Below the pieces are notes generated by a model that was not told the origin of the DNA, did not search any database, and saw only the letters and a program-made list of their open reading frames with translations. A program made the translations under genes and the position numbers. From JACQFZ01 sp036381895 (GTDB lineage Bacteria > Pseudomonadota > Gammaproteobacteria > Acidiferrobacterales > Sulfurifustaceae), in contig DASVBY010000002.1 of the NCBI GenBank assembly GCA_036381895.1, positions 16,755-80,754 of the forward strand: a DNA stretch of 64,000 nucleotides, given 5' to 3'. Positions 1-8,746 of the stretch are shown one piece after another. The first letter of the stretch is position 1. Every line of letters starts with the position of its first letter.

Positions 1-395
1 TCTTCTCTCACGAGCGGGGTGAGACAGACATGGTGAATGTCGTAGCGGTTCACGTGCCCCACGATAAAGCGATTGCGACGGCGTTCCTCGGGGGTGATGA
101 ACTCGCCGCTCGTCGCGATCTTCAGCTCGGGAATCGAGGCACCGAAGCGAACGACCGGGTTGATGGCCGGGTCGGCGCCGCCGTCGGCGATGAACTCTTC
201 GACCCATTCGGGGCCGAGATCCGTTGTCCAGTTGAAGGGAACGGTGTTGGCCGAGCCTAGCCCGATCAGCTGGCCGCAGCGCGATCCGGTCGCGTGAGCC
301 AGGCTGTGCAGGGCGGAATACCAGCTTGCCCCGGTGACCGCCGCTGCCTGGAACGCGTCCACCACCGCCAGCCACTGCTCGTCGCTCTGAATCAT
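1..395 (-). CDS. LuxR-type regulator, N-terminal part (runs off window)
   Basis: The minus strand is open from an ATG at 395 to the left edge, giving at least 131 residues beginning MIQSDEQWLAVVDAF, so the C-terminal part lies outside the window. The visible part reads like the N-terminal sensory region of LuxR-family regulators: a WYSALHSLAHATGSRCGQL segment, then acidic and hydrophobic helices, then an ITPEERRRNRF segment. The DNA-binding helix-turn-helix expected at the C-terminus is not in view, so the family call rests on the N-terminal style only. No strong ribosome-binding site was picked out before the ATG. Alternative: another GAF/PAS-like sensor protein. Confidence 0.5.
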   Translation of the reverse strand, partial: MIQSDEQWLAVVDAFQAAAVTGASWYSALHSLAHATGSRCGQLIGLGSANTVPFNWTTDLGPEWVEEFIADGGADPAINPVVRFGASIPELKIATSGEFITPEERRRNRFIVGHVNRYDIHHVCLTPLVRE

Positions 396-657
396 GCCCC
401 TCGTCCGCTCCCAGAGTCCCGGCCGTCGGCGGCGCGCACCGCCGCTTCGGTGAACCGAGCGACGGTGAGTACGCGCGACCGAAAGCCGGTATGAAGCATA
501 CGGGAAAGCGCAAGAAATGCGCCAGCAGCGACGAGCGGCGCACTTTCCTGACCCGTGCTCGGGTCGGCGCGCAGGACTGGATGGAAGAACCAGGGCGAGG
601 GCGGTCGTTCAGATCCGAGTGCGCCCGGCCCCAAACGGGAGCCGCGGGCGTGCGGCC

Positions 658-924
658 TCAGTGGCAGCTGCCCGCGTGGTCGGCGACATAGGCCGTGCAG
701 ACGTAGCCGCCGTCGCCGGTCTTCTTGCACGACTCGCTGCGCGCCGACGTGTAGCAGCCGTCGCGCTTGAAGCGGCGCTGGGACTCGTAGCGCGCGCGCT
801 CGTTCGCTTGGTCGGCGGCGGCCGAACGGGTGGGGCCGCTGCCCATGATGGCGGTATCGGCAAAGCCGGCGGCGGACACCGTCGATAAGGCGATTAACAG
901 GCCGATGCAGATGCTGCCATTCAT
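658..924 (-). CDS. Small secreted cysteine-containing protein, unknown function
   Basis: This encodes 88 residues. The start is the ATG at 924 because GGAG stands seven bases upstream and the protein then begins with a clean signal peptide (MNGSICIGLLIALSTVSAAGF), cleaved about residue 22-25. An upstream in-frame ATG at 1026 would put a cysteine/serine-rich stretch before the signal and is unlikely. The mature part is about 60 residues, rich in Arg and Ala, with four cysteines (CYTS, SCKK, VCTA, SCH) that could form two disulfides. I do not recognise a family. It is probably periplasmic or secreted. Confidence 0.5.
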   Translation of the reverse strand: MNGSICIGLLIALSTVSAAGFADTAIMGSGPTRSAAADQANERARYESQRRFKRDGCYTSARSESCKKTGDGGYVCTAYVADHAGSCH

Positions 925-1389
925 TGTCGACTCCGTTCCCGACACGGAAAGGAAGAGCCGGCGCTGGCTCGCAGAGAAATCAGATGGCGCGCTAGAGCAG
1001 CGCCAGCAAGAACTCGAACAGCACAACGTTCAGCGCGAGGAGGAATACTTCGACCTCATCCCCACCTCCGCCTGATGTGCCGACGCTGCAGCTGCCGCTG
1101 ATTCTCGCGGCGAGCGCGTGGCACAACGCGCTCGCGAGGCGCACGCCGACGCCGGTGCGTACAGTTAGCAGCGCCAGCGCGCGCGGCGCATCTCCAATTT
1201 GGGATATGGCGTGTGAAGTGCCGGGTTGCCCCGGTGTCGACGACGAGGCCGAACAATCTCGGGTCGATCGTCCGAGCACGGCGTTCGGGGTCACCGAAAG
1301 CCGGGATCGTCCCCGCAGCGTGCGGACGATCGACGTGCTTGAAACGGCCGGCGCGCGGGCCGCCGCGCCGCGCGCGCCAGGGCGCCAGA
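925..1389. other. Gene-free stretch
   Basis: About 465 bases between two minus-strand genes for exported proteins. Open frames exist on both strands but have the arginine/alanine-rich composition of chance frames in GC-rich DNA. I see no RNA gene, repeat or convincing terminator. It should hold the promoter of the small secreted protein to its left. Confidence 0.4.
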
Positions 1390-2058
1390 TCAGTCGGCCG
1401 CGAAGCAGTAAAAGAGTCCGTCGCCGCCCGTGCTGCGCAGCGCCTCCTGGCTGCAGCCGCGCGTGGGATGCGACGAGTTCCAGGACCGGGAAGGCGCGTC
1501 GTCCTTCAGTCCCATGCGGTCGTGGTGTCCGACGATCGCGGAGCCTTCGCCGCTGCTGGTCCAGTTGCTGCAGGTCGTGTCCATCCATTCCGGAAACGCG
1601 CGTCCATCGGGCGTCGAACCGGTCAGGATGTCGTGACGGTTGGGCGTATCGCCGCGGCCGGCGACGATTTCGCCGCGCTCGGTGAGCGCCGTCTGCTTGT
1701 TGAGATTGTTGTCGCCGTGAAGCTCGTCGATGCTGCGCGCAATGACGACACCTTTCGCGTTGCGCCACGGGCCCCGGCCTATCCGCTCGCGCGCGTCGAC
1801 GCCGCCGCTTCCGGTGGTGCTGAGATAGGCGCGCCAGCTCCGGCCGCCGGCGCCGGCTTCCTCCGCCAGCCGGCTACAGTGCCGGTCCGCGCCGGCGAGG
1901 CCGCCGAGGTCGGCGCCATTGCCCGGTCCGGCGCTGGTGACGAAGAACGTCATGTCGCTGCGGCCTCCGCCCGGGACCGTCGGGGCGCAGGCAGCGAGCG
2001 TCAACGAAATCGCGGCAGTGCACATTAGAAGGAGCGCGGAAGCGGTTCCGGGGATCAT
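1390..2058 (-). CDS. Lipoprotein with C-type-lectin-like / endostatin-like domain
   Basis: This encodes 222 residues. The N-terminus is a lipoprotein signal with lipobox LAAC (Cys about residue 24), so the product should be lipid-anchored in the envelope. After a short linker the sequence FFVTSAGPGNGADLGGLAGA begins a region with conserved tryptophans (SWRAYLST, GPWRNAKG) and paired cysteines (TTCSNWTS near 160, RGCSQEA and FYCFAAD at the end). This pattern is typical of bacterial secreted proteins with a collagen NC10/endostatin or C-type-lectin fold. The ligand cannot be told from sequence. Placement in the lectin-like group is from family memory. Confidence 0.6.
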   Translation of the reverse strand: MIPGTASALLLMCTAAISLTLAACAPTVPGGGRSDMTFFVTSAGPGNGADLGGLAGADRHCSRLAEEAGAGGRSWRAYLSTTGSGGVDARERIGRGPWRNAKGVVIARSIDELHGDNNLNKQTALTERGEIVAGRGDTPNRHDILTGSTPDGRAFPEWMDTTCSNWTSSGEGSAIVGHHDRMGLKDDAPSRSWNSSHPTRGCSQEALRSTGGDGLFYCFAAD

Positions 2059-2257
2059 GACGGCCCTCCTAGGTGAAGGGATCGCGGCGAACGCGTAAAG
2101 CGTACGGGAAGAACCGACCGGCGCAAACGCGATCAGCGCAGGGGAACGGTTCTCCGCCGCCCGTCGCCTGCGAATGTCCGCGCCCGCAAAGTGGCTATAC
2201 TTTCGCTTCGTGGCGGCTCAGCCGTCCGGTGCGACAACCACGACTCGAGAACACCTC

Positions 2258-2815
2258 ATGCGACGTACACGCGCCTTCATTTGCGTCATTGCCGCGTTCG
2301 CGCTCGCCGGATGCGCGGGCCGCACGCAGCTCGAAAGCGACCTTGGCATCAAGGGCGCTCCCGACTGGGTCAACAAGGGCACGGCCTACGTGAAGGACCG
2401 CGACGGGCGGCTGTTCCACGGCGTCGGATCCGCGGGACCGATGGGCGACCCGGCGCTGCAGCGCGCGACCGCCGACGAGCGGGCGCGGGCGGAGCTGGCG
2501 CGCATCTTCTCGTCCTACCTCGACGTGGTCTCGCGCGACTATCAGGCGGCGAGCCGGGCGGGCGGCGAGGTCGCGAACGAAGAGGCGGTCTCGCGCCAGA
2601 TCAAGAACGTGTCGCAGGTGAACCTCGCCGGTGCCAGGATCGTGGCGCGCTGGCTCGACAAGCGCACCAACACCGTGTACTCGATCGCGGAGCTCGACAC
2701 TACGCAGGTCAAGGCGACCGTAGCGACCGCGCGCGACATGAACGAGGACGTGCGCGAGTTCGTGCGCACGAATGCGGACAACATCTTCGATCGCATCGCC
2801 GGGGAGGCACGATGA
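2258..2815 (+). CDS. LPP20-family lipoprotein
   Basis: This encodes 185 residues. The start at 2258 is chosen because MRRTRAFICVIAAFALAGC is a textbook lipoprotein signal (lipobox ALAGC, Cys19); longer in-frame starts put a non-signal segment in front. The mature part opens with APDWVNKGTAYVKDRDGRLFHGVGSAG, the PxW...GxG pattern of LPP20-type lipoproteins. It continues with an RATADERARAELARIFSSYL helix and a conserved VARWLDKRTNTVYSIAELD strand near the C-terminus. It is first in a tight four-gene lipoprotein operon and overlaps the next gene by ATGA (2812-2815). The family is linked to envelope or flagellar assembly in other bacteria; the role here is unknown. Confidence 0.8.
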   Translation: MRRTRAFICVIAAFALAGCAGRTQLESDLGIKGAPDWVNKGTAYVKDRDGRLFHGVGSAGPMGDPALQRATADERARAELARIFSSYLDVVSRDYQAASRAGGEVANEEAVSRQIKNVSQVNLAGARIVARWLDKRTNTVYSIAELDTTQVKATVATARDMNEDVREFVRTNADNIFDRIAGEAR

Positions 2816-3420
2816 TTCGCACGATTCGACTCGCACGCCCGTTCGCGGCGGCGCTCCTCACCCTGGCGCTCGCCGCTTGCGGCACGACCGTCGAGCGGCT
2901 CGGCGTCGAGGAAACCCGCGACCTTTCCGGCGCCTGGAACGACACCGACTCGCGGCTCGTTTCCGAGGAGATGATCCAGGACGTGCTGGCGCGTCCGTGG
3001 GTGCAGGAGCACACCCGCGTGCACGGGAGAGCGCCCGCGGTGATCGTCGGCGAAGTGCGCAATCTCTCGCACGAGCACATCAACGTGCACACTTTCATCG
3101 CCGACATGGAGCGCGCGCTCATCAACTCGGGCAAGGTCAAGTTCGTCGCTTCGCGCGCCGAGCGCGGCCAGCTGCGCGAAGAGCGCAAGGACCAGGAGCT
3201 GCACGCGCGCGAGGATACGCGCAAGCCCATGGGCCGGGAGCTCGGGGCCGACTACATGCTCCAGGGCACGATCAACACGATCATCGACGTCGAAGGCAAG
3301 ACCCAGGTGCGCTACTACCAGGTCGACCTCGCGCTCATCAGCCTCGCCGACAACACCAAGGTCTGGGTGGGGCAGAAGAAGATCAAGAAGCTCGTCAAGA
3401 ACTCGCGCCTCAGATTCTGA
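2812..3420 (+). CDS. LpoB-like penicillin-binding protein activator lipoprotein
   Basis: This encodes 202 residues starting at the ATG that overlaps the stop of the upstream gene. Residues 1-23 are a lipoprotein signal ending LALAAC. The rest matches the LpoB/YcfM fold: LSGAWNDTDSRLVSEEMI, then PAVIVGEVRNLSHEHINVHTF, then GRELGADYMLQGTI and a C-terminal strand with KVWVGQKKIKK. LpoB proteins are outer-membrane lipoproteins that stimulate the peptidoglycan synthase PBP1B in enterobacteria. In this cluster type the true partner is not established. Six bases separate it from the next lipoprotein gene, so one transcript is expected. Confidence 0.8.
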   Translation: MIRTIRLARPFAAALLTLALAACGTTVERLGVEETRDLSGAWNDTDSRLVSEEMIQDVLARPWVQEHTRVHGRAPAVIVGEVRNLSHEHINVHTFIADMERALINSGKVKFVASRAERGQLREERKDQELHAREDTRKPMGRELGADYMLQGTINTIIDVEGKTQVRYYQVDLALISLADNTKVWVGQKKIKKLVKNSRLRF

Positions 3421-3425
3421 CGCGC

Positions 3426-4769
3426 ATGCGCCGCCGCGCGCTGCGACCGCCGCTCGTGCGGATGCTGGGCGTCATGGCCGGTTGTCTGCTCGCCGCCGGC
3501 TGTGCGACCTGGACGCAGTCGTTCCGCGAGATCGAGCGCCATCTGGCCGCGGAGCGCTACGCCGAGGCGCTGGAGGCGCTCGAACGCCAGGGGGACGCGG
3601 ACCGCGAACCCCTGCTGTACCAGCTCAACAAGGGCATGCTGCTGCACATGGCCGGCCGGTACGCCGCCTCGAACGATGCCTTCGAGCAGGCGAAGCGGCT
3701 GATCGAGCACTACTCGGCGCTCAGTCTGCGCGAGCAGGGCGCGATGTTCGTCATCAATGATGCCGCGAGCGCCTATGCCGGCGAGGAGCACGAGCACGTG
3801 CTGGTGCACCTCTACGCGGCGCTCAACTACCTCGCGCTCGGCGATCGCACCGGCGCGCGCGTGGAGGCGCTGCAGGTCGATTTGCGCCTGCGCGAGCAGG
3901 CCGCACGCGGGGGGTCGGACTACGTCGAGAGCGCCTTCGCGCGCTACCTCGCCGGAATGATCTACGAGGATCTCGGCGAGTGGAGCGACGCATTGATCGC
4001 CTACCGCAAGAGCTACGAGGCGTACCAGCGGTACCGCGAGCGCTACGGCATCGGGATCCCGGAACCGCTGAAGCACGATCTGCTGCGCCTGACGCAGTAC
4101 CTCGGCCTGCGGGACGAGCAGCGCCGCTACCAGGAGGCGTTCGGCATCGCGGAATGGACGGACCACGCTGCCTGGCGCCGGCAGGGCGAGCTCGTGTTCA
4201 TCCTGCACAACGGCCTCGCGCCGACCAAGCAGGAGCAGGTCGCCGCCGTGCTCGACCCGACGTCGGGCCACTATTACGCGATCGCCCTGCCCTACTACCG
4301 GCCGAGCCCGCCCGCGATCCGTGCGGCGCGGCTCGAGGTGAACGGTATCGCGGTCGAGACCGAGGTGTACGAAGACGTGCAGGCGCTGGCGAAGCGCACC
4401 CTCGACCTGAAGATGCCGGCGATCACGGCGCGCGCACTGGCGCGTATGGTCGTGAAGGCGCGGATTGCGAAGGCGGCGCGCGAGCAGGCGCGCAGGTCGA
4501 ACGACAATTCGCTCGCGGGGCTCCTCCTCAGCCTCACGACCGAGGTCGCGACCGTGGTGACCGAGCGCGCGGACACGCGCAGCTGGGCGACGCTGCCGAG
4601 CAACATCCAGCTCGCGCGCATCGCGCTGCCGCCCGGAAGCTACGACGTGCGCGTGGAGCTGCGCGGCAGCGGGAGCGTCAGCCTCGGCGCCTTCGATCTG
4701 CACGACGTCGCGATCGAGGCCGGACGCAAGACGTACGTGTCGCGGCACGTGGTCGCCGCGAATCCATAG
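3426..4769 (+). CDS. COG3014-family lipoprotein with TPR-like helices
   Basis: This encodes 447 residues. The ATG at 3426 gives a signal with lipobox AAGC (MAGCLLAAGCATW). Residues about 30-220 are helical with TPR-like repeats (HLAAERYAEALEALERQ, GRYAASNDAFEQAKRLI, EDLGEWSDALIAYRKSYEAYQRY). The second half is mostly strand and includes GELVFILHNGLAPTK and LPSNIQLARIALPPGSYDV, the pattern of the COG3014 family. That family often sits between LpoB-like and LPP20-like genes, as here. Its function is unknown; an outer-membrane periplasm-facing scaffold is a reasonable guess. Confidence 0.75.
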   Translation: MRRRALRPPLVRMLGVMAGCLLAAGCATWTQSFREIERHLAAERYAEALEALERQGDADREPLLYQLNKGMLLHMAGRYAASNDAFEQAKRLIEHYSALSLREQGAMFVINDAASAYAGEEHEHVLVHLYAALNYLALGDRTGARVEALQVDLRLREQAARGGSDYVESAFARYLAGMIYEDLGEWSDALIAYRKSYEAYQRYRERYGIGIPEPLKHDLLRLTQYLGLRDEQRRYQEAFGIAEWTDHAAWRRQGELVFILHNGLAPTKQEQVAAVLDPTSGHYYAIALPYYRPSPPAIRAARLEVNGIAVETEVYEDVQALAKRTLDLKMPAITARALARMVVKARIAKAAREQARRSNDNSLAGLLLSLTTEVATVVTERADTRSWATLPSNIQLARIALPPGSYDVRVELRGSGSVSLGAFDLHDVAIEAGRKTYVSRHVVAANP

Positions 4770-4784
4770 AAACGGGAGAACGCC

Positions 4785-5783
4785 ATGAAACCCATCGCGA
4801 TCGTGCTCGCCCTCGGTCTCCTCGCCGGCTGCGCGTCGTCCGCCGAGGTGCCCGATTGGGTGAGCGGGGCGGCGGCCGGGTATCCGCCGTCGCAGTACCT
4901 GCTCGGGCGCGGCGAGGCGGAAAGCGGCGAAGAAGCGCGCGATCGCGCGCGCGCCGATCTCGCGAAGGTGTTCGAGGTGCAGATCGCGGTCGAGTCCGAA
5001 GACGAGCAGGCGTTCCGCACGGACGGCGCCGAAGGCAGGTACGCGAGCCGCAGCGCGCGGCGCGTCAGCGCCCATACCGAGAGGCTGCTCGAAGGCGTCG
5101 AGATCGCGGAGACGTGGCGCGACCCGCGCACGCACCGCTACCACGCGCTCGCCGTGCTGCAACGGCAGAAGGCCGCCTCAGTGCTGCGCGAGCGGATCGC
5201 GGAGCTCGACGCCGCCACCCGGGTGCAGCTCGAGCGCGCGCGCCGCGCGGACGACCCGCTCTTCAAGATCGCCGCGGCCGCACGCGCGGTCGCGGCGCAG
5301 ACCGAGCGTGCCGGCCACCTGAAGACGCTGCGCGTCGTGAGTGCGGTCGGGGTCGGGCAAGAGCCGGAGTGGAGCCTCGAGCGTCTGCGGTCCGATCTGG
5401 ATGGTCTGCTGCGGCGGGTGGCCGTCGCGCCGCGCGTCGTCGCCGATACCACCGGTGGCCTCGTGCCGGTAGTGCAGGGCGCGGTCGCGGGCGCCGGCTT
5501 CACCGTGGACACCGCACGGCCCGATTACGTGCTCGAAGCGAGTCTCGCACTCGACGACCTGGGGTTGCAGGACGGCTGGTACTGGCAGCGCGGCGTGCTC
5601 GAAGTGCGCCTGATTCAGACGGGCAGCGAGCGGGTGCGCGGCGCGAAACGCTGGCCGATCAAGGCCTCGGCGCTCGCGCGCGAGGGCGCGGTCAAGCGCG
5701 CGCTCGATCAGGCCGACGCCGTACTCCGCAAAGAGCTGCGCGCGACGGTGCTGGGATTCGCGGCGACGAACGCGGCGCGGTAA
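4785..5783 (+). CDS. LPP20-family lipoprotein, last gene of lipoprotein operon
   Basis: This encodes 332 residues, with a ribosome-binding site (CGGGAG) before ATG 4785. The signal ends LLAGC (Cys16). The mature N-terminus VPDWVSGAAAGYPPSQYLLGRGEAESGEEARDRA is the LPP20 signature, the same module as the first gene of the operon. A further 200 residues follow, with a predicted second domain of alternating strands (VLEASLALDDLGLQDGWYW, VLEVRLIQTGSERVRGAKRW). It lies 15 bases after the COG3014-like gene. It is paralogous in its first third to the gene at 2258, which suggests duplication within the operon. Confidence 0.75.
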   Translation: MKPIAIVLALGLLAGCASSAEVPDWVSGAAAGYPPSQYLLGRGEAESGEEARDRARADLAKVFEVQIAVESEDEQAFRTDGAEGRYASRSARRVSAHTERLLEGVEIAETWRDPRTHRYHALAVLQRQKAASVLRERIAELDAATRVQLERARRADDPLFKIAAAARAVAAQTERAGHLKTLRVVSAVGVGQEPEWSLERLRSDLDGLLRRVAVAPRVVADTTGGLVPVVQGAVAGAGFTVDTARPDYVLEASLALDDLGLQDGWYWQRGVLEVRLIQTGSERVRGAKRWPIKASALAREGAVKRALDQADAVLRKELRATVLGFAATNAAR

Positions 5784-6016
5784 CGCCGCGGCTCGCCGTA
5801 CACGCCGGCAAGCTCGGAGCGCTTCTCGCTCCCTGCCGCCGCGACCGCGCTGCGCCATTCGCCGCCCGCGCTTCCCGGTTTCTTTTGCGCGACCGCCGTC
5901 GGCTCGCGGCCGGAGCCGGGGACGCGGCCGATTGCGGCCGCGCGGGCGACGTTTCACAATGCTTGCGCGCGGCTCTGGCCGCGCCTGCTGCCCGGCACGC
6001 CAAAGGAGGGAACCCG

Positions 6017-7459
6017 ATGGCGGAACAAGCGGTCACGGACTCCAGGCGCATCTGCGTGATCGGCGCCGGCCCGAGCGGCCTCGCCGCCGCCAAGAACTGC
6101 ATCGAGTTCGGCCTCGACGCGGTCGTCTTCGAGCAGAACGACAAGGTCGGCGGCAACTGGGTGTACGACGCGCGGACGGGCCATTCGAGCGTCTACGAGA
6201 ACACGCACATCATCAGCTCGAAGATCTGGTCCGAGTACGAAGACTTACCGATGCCGGCGAGCTGCCCGGAGTACCCGCGGCACGATCAGCTGCAGGCGTA
6301 CTTCGAGTCCTATGCGCAGCATTTCCGCGTGCACGAGCGCATTCGCTTCCGCCACACGGTCGAGCGCGTCGAGCGTGAAACCGACGGCCGCTGGCGGGTA
6401 CGGTACCGCGACCCGCAGGGCGCCGCGCACAGCGAGCACTTCGACGTGCTCATGGTCGCGAACGGGCACCACTGGGATCCCAAGTATCCCGAATACCCCG
6501 GCAGGTTCTCGGGCACGTTCATGCACTCGCACGACTTCAAGCGTGTGACCGACGCGTGGCGCGGCAAGCGCGTGCTCGTGATCGGTGCCGGCAACTCCGC
6601 CTGCGACGTCGCAGTCGAGGCCGCGCGAACGGCCGCCCGAGTGTGCCTGTCCATGCGCCGCCCCCAGTGGTTCCTGCCGAAGTTCCTGTTCGGCGTTCCG
6701 GTCGATGTGTACGTCGCGCGCTTCGCCTGGGCGCCGACGCGGCTGCGGCAATGGCTCTTCGGCCGGCTGCTGCGCTGGCTGCAGGGATCGTACCAAGCCT
6801 ACGGCTTGCCGGTGCCCGAGCGCCCGGTCGGGACGCAGCACCCGACGCTCAACTCCGACCTGCTCGATTTCATCCGCCACGGGCGCGTGAGGCCTCGTCC
6901 GGCGGTGAAGGCGCTGCACGGCGAGGAGGTCGAGTTCGCCGACGGCGCGCGCGAAGCCTTCGACATCATCTGCGCCTGCACCGGCTTCTGGATCAGCTTT
7001 CCGTTCTTCGATCGGTCGTTCATCGACTTCCGCCACGTCGATCGGGTGCCGCTCTACCGGCGCATGATGCACGCGCTGTATCCGAACCTGTACTTCATCG
7101 GCCTGTTCCAGCCGCTCGGCTGCATCTGGCCGCTCGCCGACTACCAGGCGAAGCTCGCCTGCGCAGAGATCGTCGGACGCTACCGCCGCCCGGCCGACGT
7201 GGCGGCGGCGATCCGGCGCGAGCTCGAGCATCGGCACGCGAACTTCGACGGCAGCGCGCGGCATTCCACCGAGGTCGACTACCATCGCTTCCGGCGCGAG
7301 CTCAAACGCGAGCTGCGCCAGGCGGGAATCGATATCGGCGCGCCGCCCCGCGGCCGGTCCAGGAGCTATAAGAACTGGAGCGCGCCCCCGGCGGCCGGCG
7401 CCTCTGTGGCCCGTCGCGCGTCGGGCAGCGATGTAAGAAGTGCGCCACCCGGCATCTAG
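6017..7459 (+). CDS. Flavin-containing monooxygenase
   Basis: This encodes 480 residues, with AGGAGG ten bases before ATG 6017. It has the FAD motif GAGPSG at residues 16-21, the FMO-identifying pattern FSGTFMHSHDF near residues 160-170, and the NADPH motif GAGNSA near 190. The family oxygenates soft nucleophiles (N or S) or ketones using NADPH and O2 in the cytosol. The last about 40 residues after GAPPRGRSRSYKNW are low-complexity Arg/Ser/Ala-rich and probably not part of the enzyme fold. No partner gene is adjacent: the lipoprotein operon lies upstream and the next gene is convergent. Substrate unknown. Confidence 0.85.
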   Translation: MAEQAVTDSRRICVIGAGPSGLAAAKNCIEFGLDAVVFEQNDKVGGNWVYDARTGHSSVYENTHIISSKIWSEYEDLPMPASCPEYPRHDQLQAYFESYAQHFRVHERIRFRHTVERVERETDGRWRVRYRDPQGAAHSEHFDVLMVANGHHWDPKYPEYPGRFSGTFMHSHDFKRVTDAWRGKRVLVIGAGNSACDVAVEAARTAARVCLSMRRPQWFLPKFLFGVPVDVYVARFAWAPTRLRQWLFGRLLRWLQGSYQAYGLPVPERPVGTQHPTLNSDLLDFIRHGRVRPRPAVKALHGEEVEFADGAREAFDIICACTGFWISFPFFDRSFIDFRHVDRVPLYRRMMHALYPNLYFIGLFQPLGCIWPLADYQAKLACAEIVGRYRRPADVAAAIRRELEHRHANFDGSARHSTEVDYHRFRRELKRELRQAGIDIGAPPRGRSRSYKNWSAPPAAGASVARRASGSDVRSAPPGI

Positions 7460-7598
7460 CACCGCCGCCGATACAGGGACTCGCAGGTCCAAGGGCGAGC
7501 CCGCGGAACCCGATTAGCAGACGGCGAAAGCGGTGGGCAGCCCTCATCGAGCCGAAGTCCGGCTGCACGCGCCGGCGCGCCGCGGCACAGCTCGATGC

Positions 7599-8594
7599 TC
7601 ACGCCATGAGCGGCGCGTAGAGCGGCGACGTCAGGTAGCGCTCGCCGTAGGAGGGCAGGACGGCCACGATCAGCTTCCCTTCGTTCTCGGGCCGGCGCGC
7701 GACCTGCAACGCCGCCCACATCGCGGCGCCGGAGGAAATGCCGACGAGCAGCCCCTCGCGGCGCGCCATCGCACGGGCGGTCTCGATGGCGTCCTCGTCC
7801 TTCACGCGCACGATTTCGTCGTATATGCCCGTATTCAGGATCTCGGGAACGAAGCCGGCGCCGATGCCCTGGATCGCATGCGGGCCCTTCGGTCCGCCGG
7901 AGAGTACGGGTGAAGCATCCGGTTCGACCGCAATGCACCGGAAGGACGGCTTGCGCCGCTTGATGACTTCGCCCACTCCGGTGATCGTCCCGCCGGTGCC
8001 GATCCCCGACACCAGGATGTCGGCGCGACCGTCGGTATCGCGCCAGATTTCCTCCGCCGTGGTCCGGCGATGCACTTCGGGGTTGGCCGGGTTGCCGAAC
8101 TGATCCGGCATGTAGTAGCGCTCGGGATCGGAGGCGGCGAGCTCCTTGGCGCGCGCGACGGCGCCGATCGCGCCCTCCGCCGCCGGCGTCAGCACCAGCT
8201 CTGCGCCGAATGCCTTGATGACGGCGCGCCGCTCGCGGCTCATGCTCTCGGGCATGAACAGGAGGCACCGGTAGCCCTTCACTGCGCACACCCAGGCGAG
8301 CGCGATGCCGGTATTGCCGCTGGTCGGTTCCACGACCGTCATGCCGCGCCTGAGCGTCCCCTCCCGCTCCGCGGCGAGGATCATGGCGACGCCGATGCGA
8401 TCCTTGACGCTCGCGCCCGGGGCGTAGAACTCGAGCTTGCCGACGACCTCGGCGGCGCAGCCTTCGGTGAGGCGATTGATGCGCACGAGCGGCGTGCGGC
8501 CGACGAGGTCGAGTGCGTTTTCGGCGATGCGCGCGCGCCGCCCCGCCGGCTGGGGGCTCGCTTTCGAGCCGCGATCCGGCTCCTCAATGACCAT
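7599..8594 (-). CDS. cysK: Cysteine synthase (O-acetylserine sulfhydrylase) family
   Basis: This encodes 331 residues. ATG 8594 is preceded by AAGGAGGA. It is a fold-type II PLP enzyme: the PLP lysine is in GASVKDRIG (Lys64), the phosphate/substrate loop is PTSGNTG (residues 90-96), and GIGTGGTITG binds the PLP phosphate. It condenses O-acetylserine with sulfide to cysteine. Length and motifs fit CysK/CysM; a cystathionine beta-synthase extension is absent. The N-terminal 20 residues (EEPDRGSKASPQPAGRR) are an unusual extra tail. It is the most downstream member of a minus-strand block with a hydrolase, methyltransferase and cupin, though 152 bases separate it from the hydrolase gene. Confidence 0.85.
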   Translation of the reverse strand: MVIEEPDRGSKASPQPAGRRARIAENALDLVGRTPLVRINRLTEGCAAEVVGKLEFYAPGASVKDRIGVAMILAAEREGTLRRGMTVVEPTSGNTGIALAWVCAVKGYRCLLFMPESMSRERRAVIKAFGAELVLTPAAEGAIGAVARAKELAASDPERYYMPDQFGNPANPEVHRRTTAEEIWRDTDGRADILVSGIGTGGTITGVGEVIKRRKPSFRCIAVEPDASPVLSGGPKGPHAIQGIGAGFVPEILNTGIYDEIVRVKDEDAIETARAMARREGLLVGISSGAAMWAALQVARRPENEGKLIVAVLPSYGERYLTSPLYAPLMA

Positions 8595-8746
8595 CGTCGC
8601 TCCTCCTTGCGAACCGATGACGCGAAGCGGGCGTTGCTCGATCGCTCGTGCGCGGTTGCGCGGAATCGGCTCGGCAACGAGCGTCCGCCGGTCCCGACGC
8701 GAGCATCGTCCGTCGACCCGCCGCGCGAGCATGGGAATGCCCGCCG

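Noticed and set aside
3315..5162. A minus-strand open frame of about 615 codons over the lipoprotein operon
   Set aside because: It is antisense to three lipoprotein genes with clear signals and start overlaps.
7340..7459. A separate small gene at the Arg/Ser-rich end of the monooxygenase
   Set aside because: It is continuous with the enzyme's frame and has no start signal of its own; it is better seen as a low-complexity tail.
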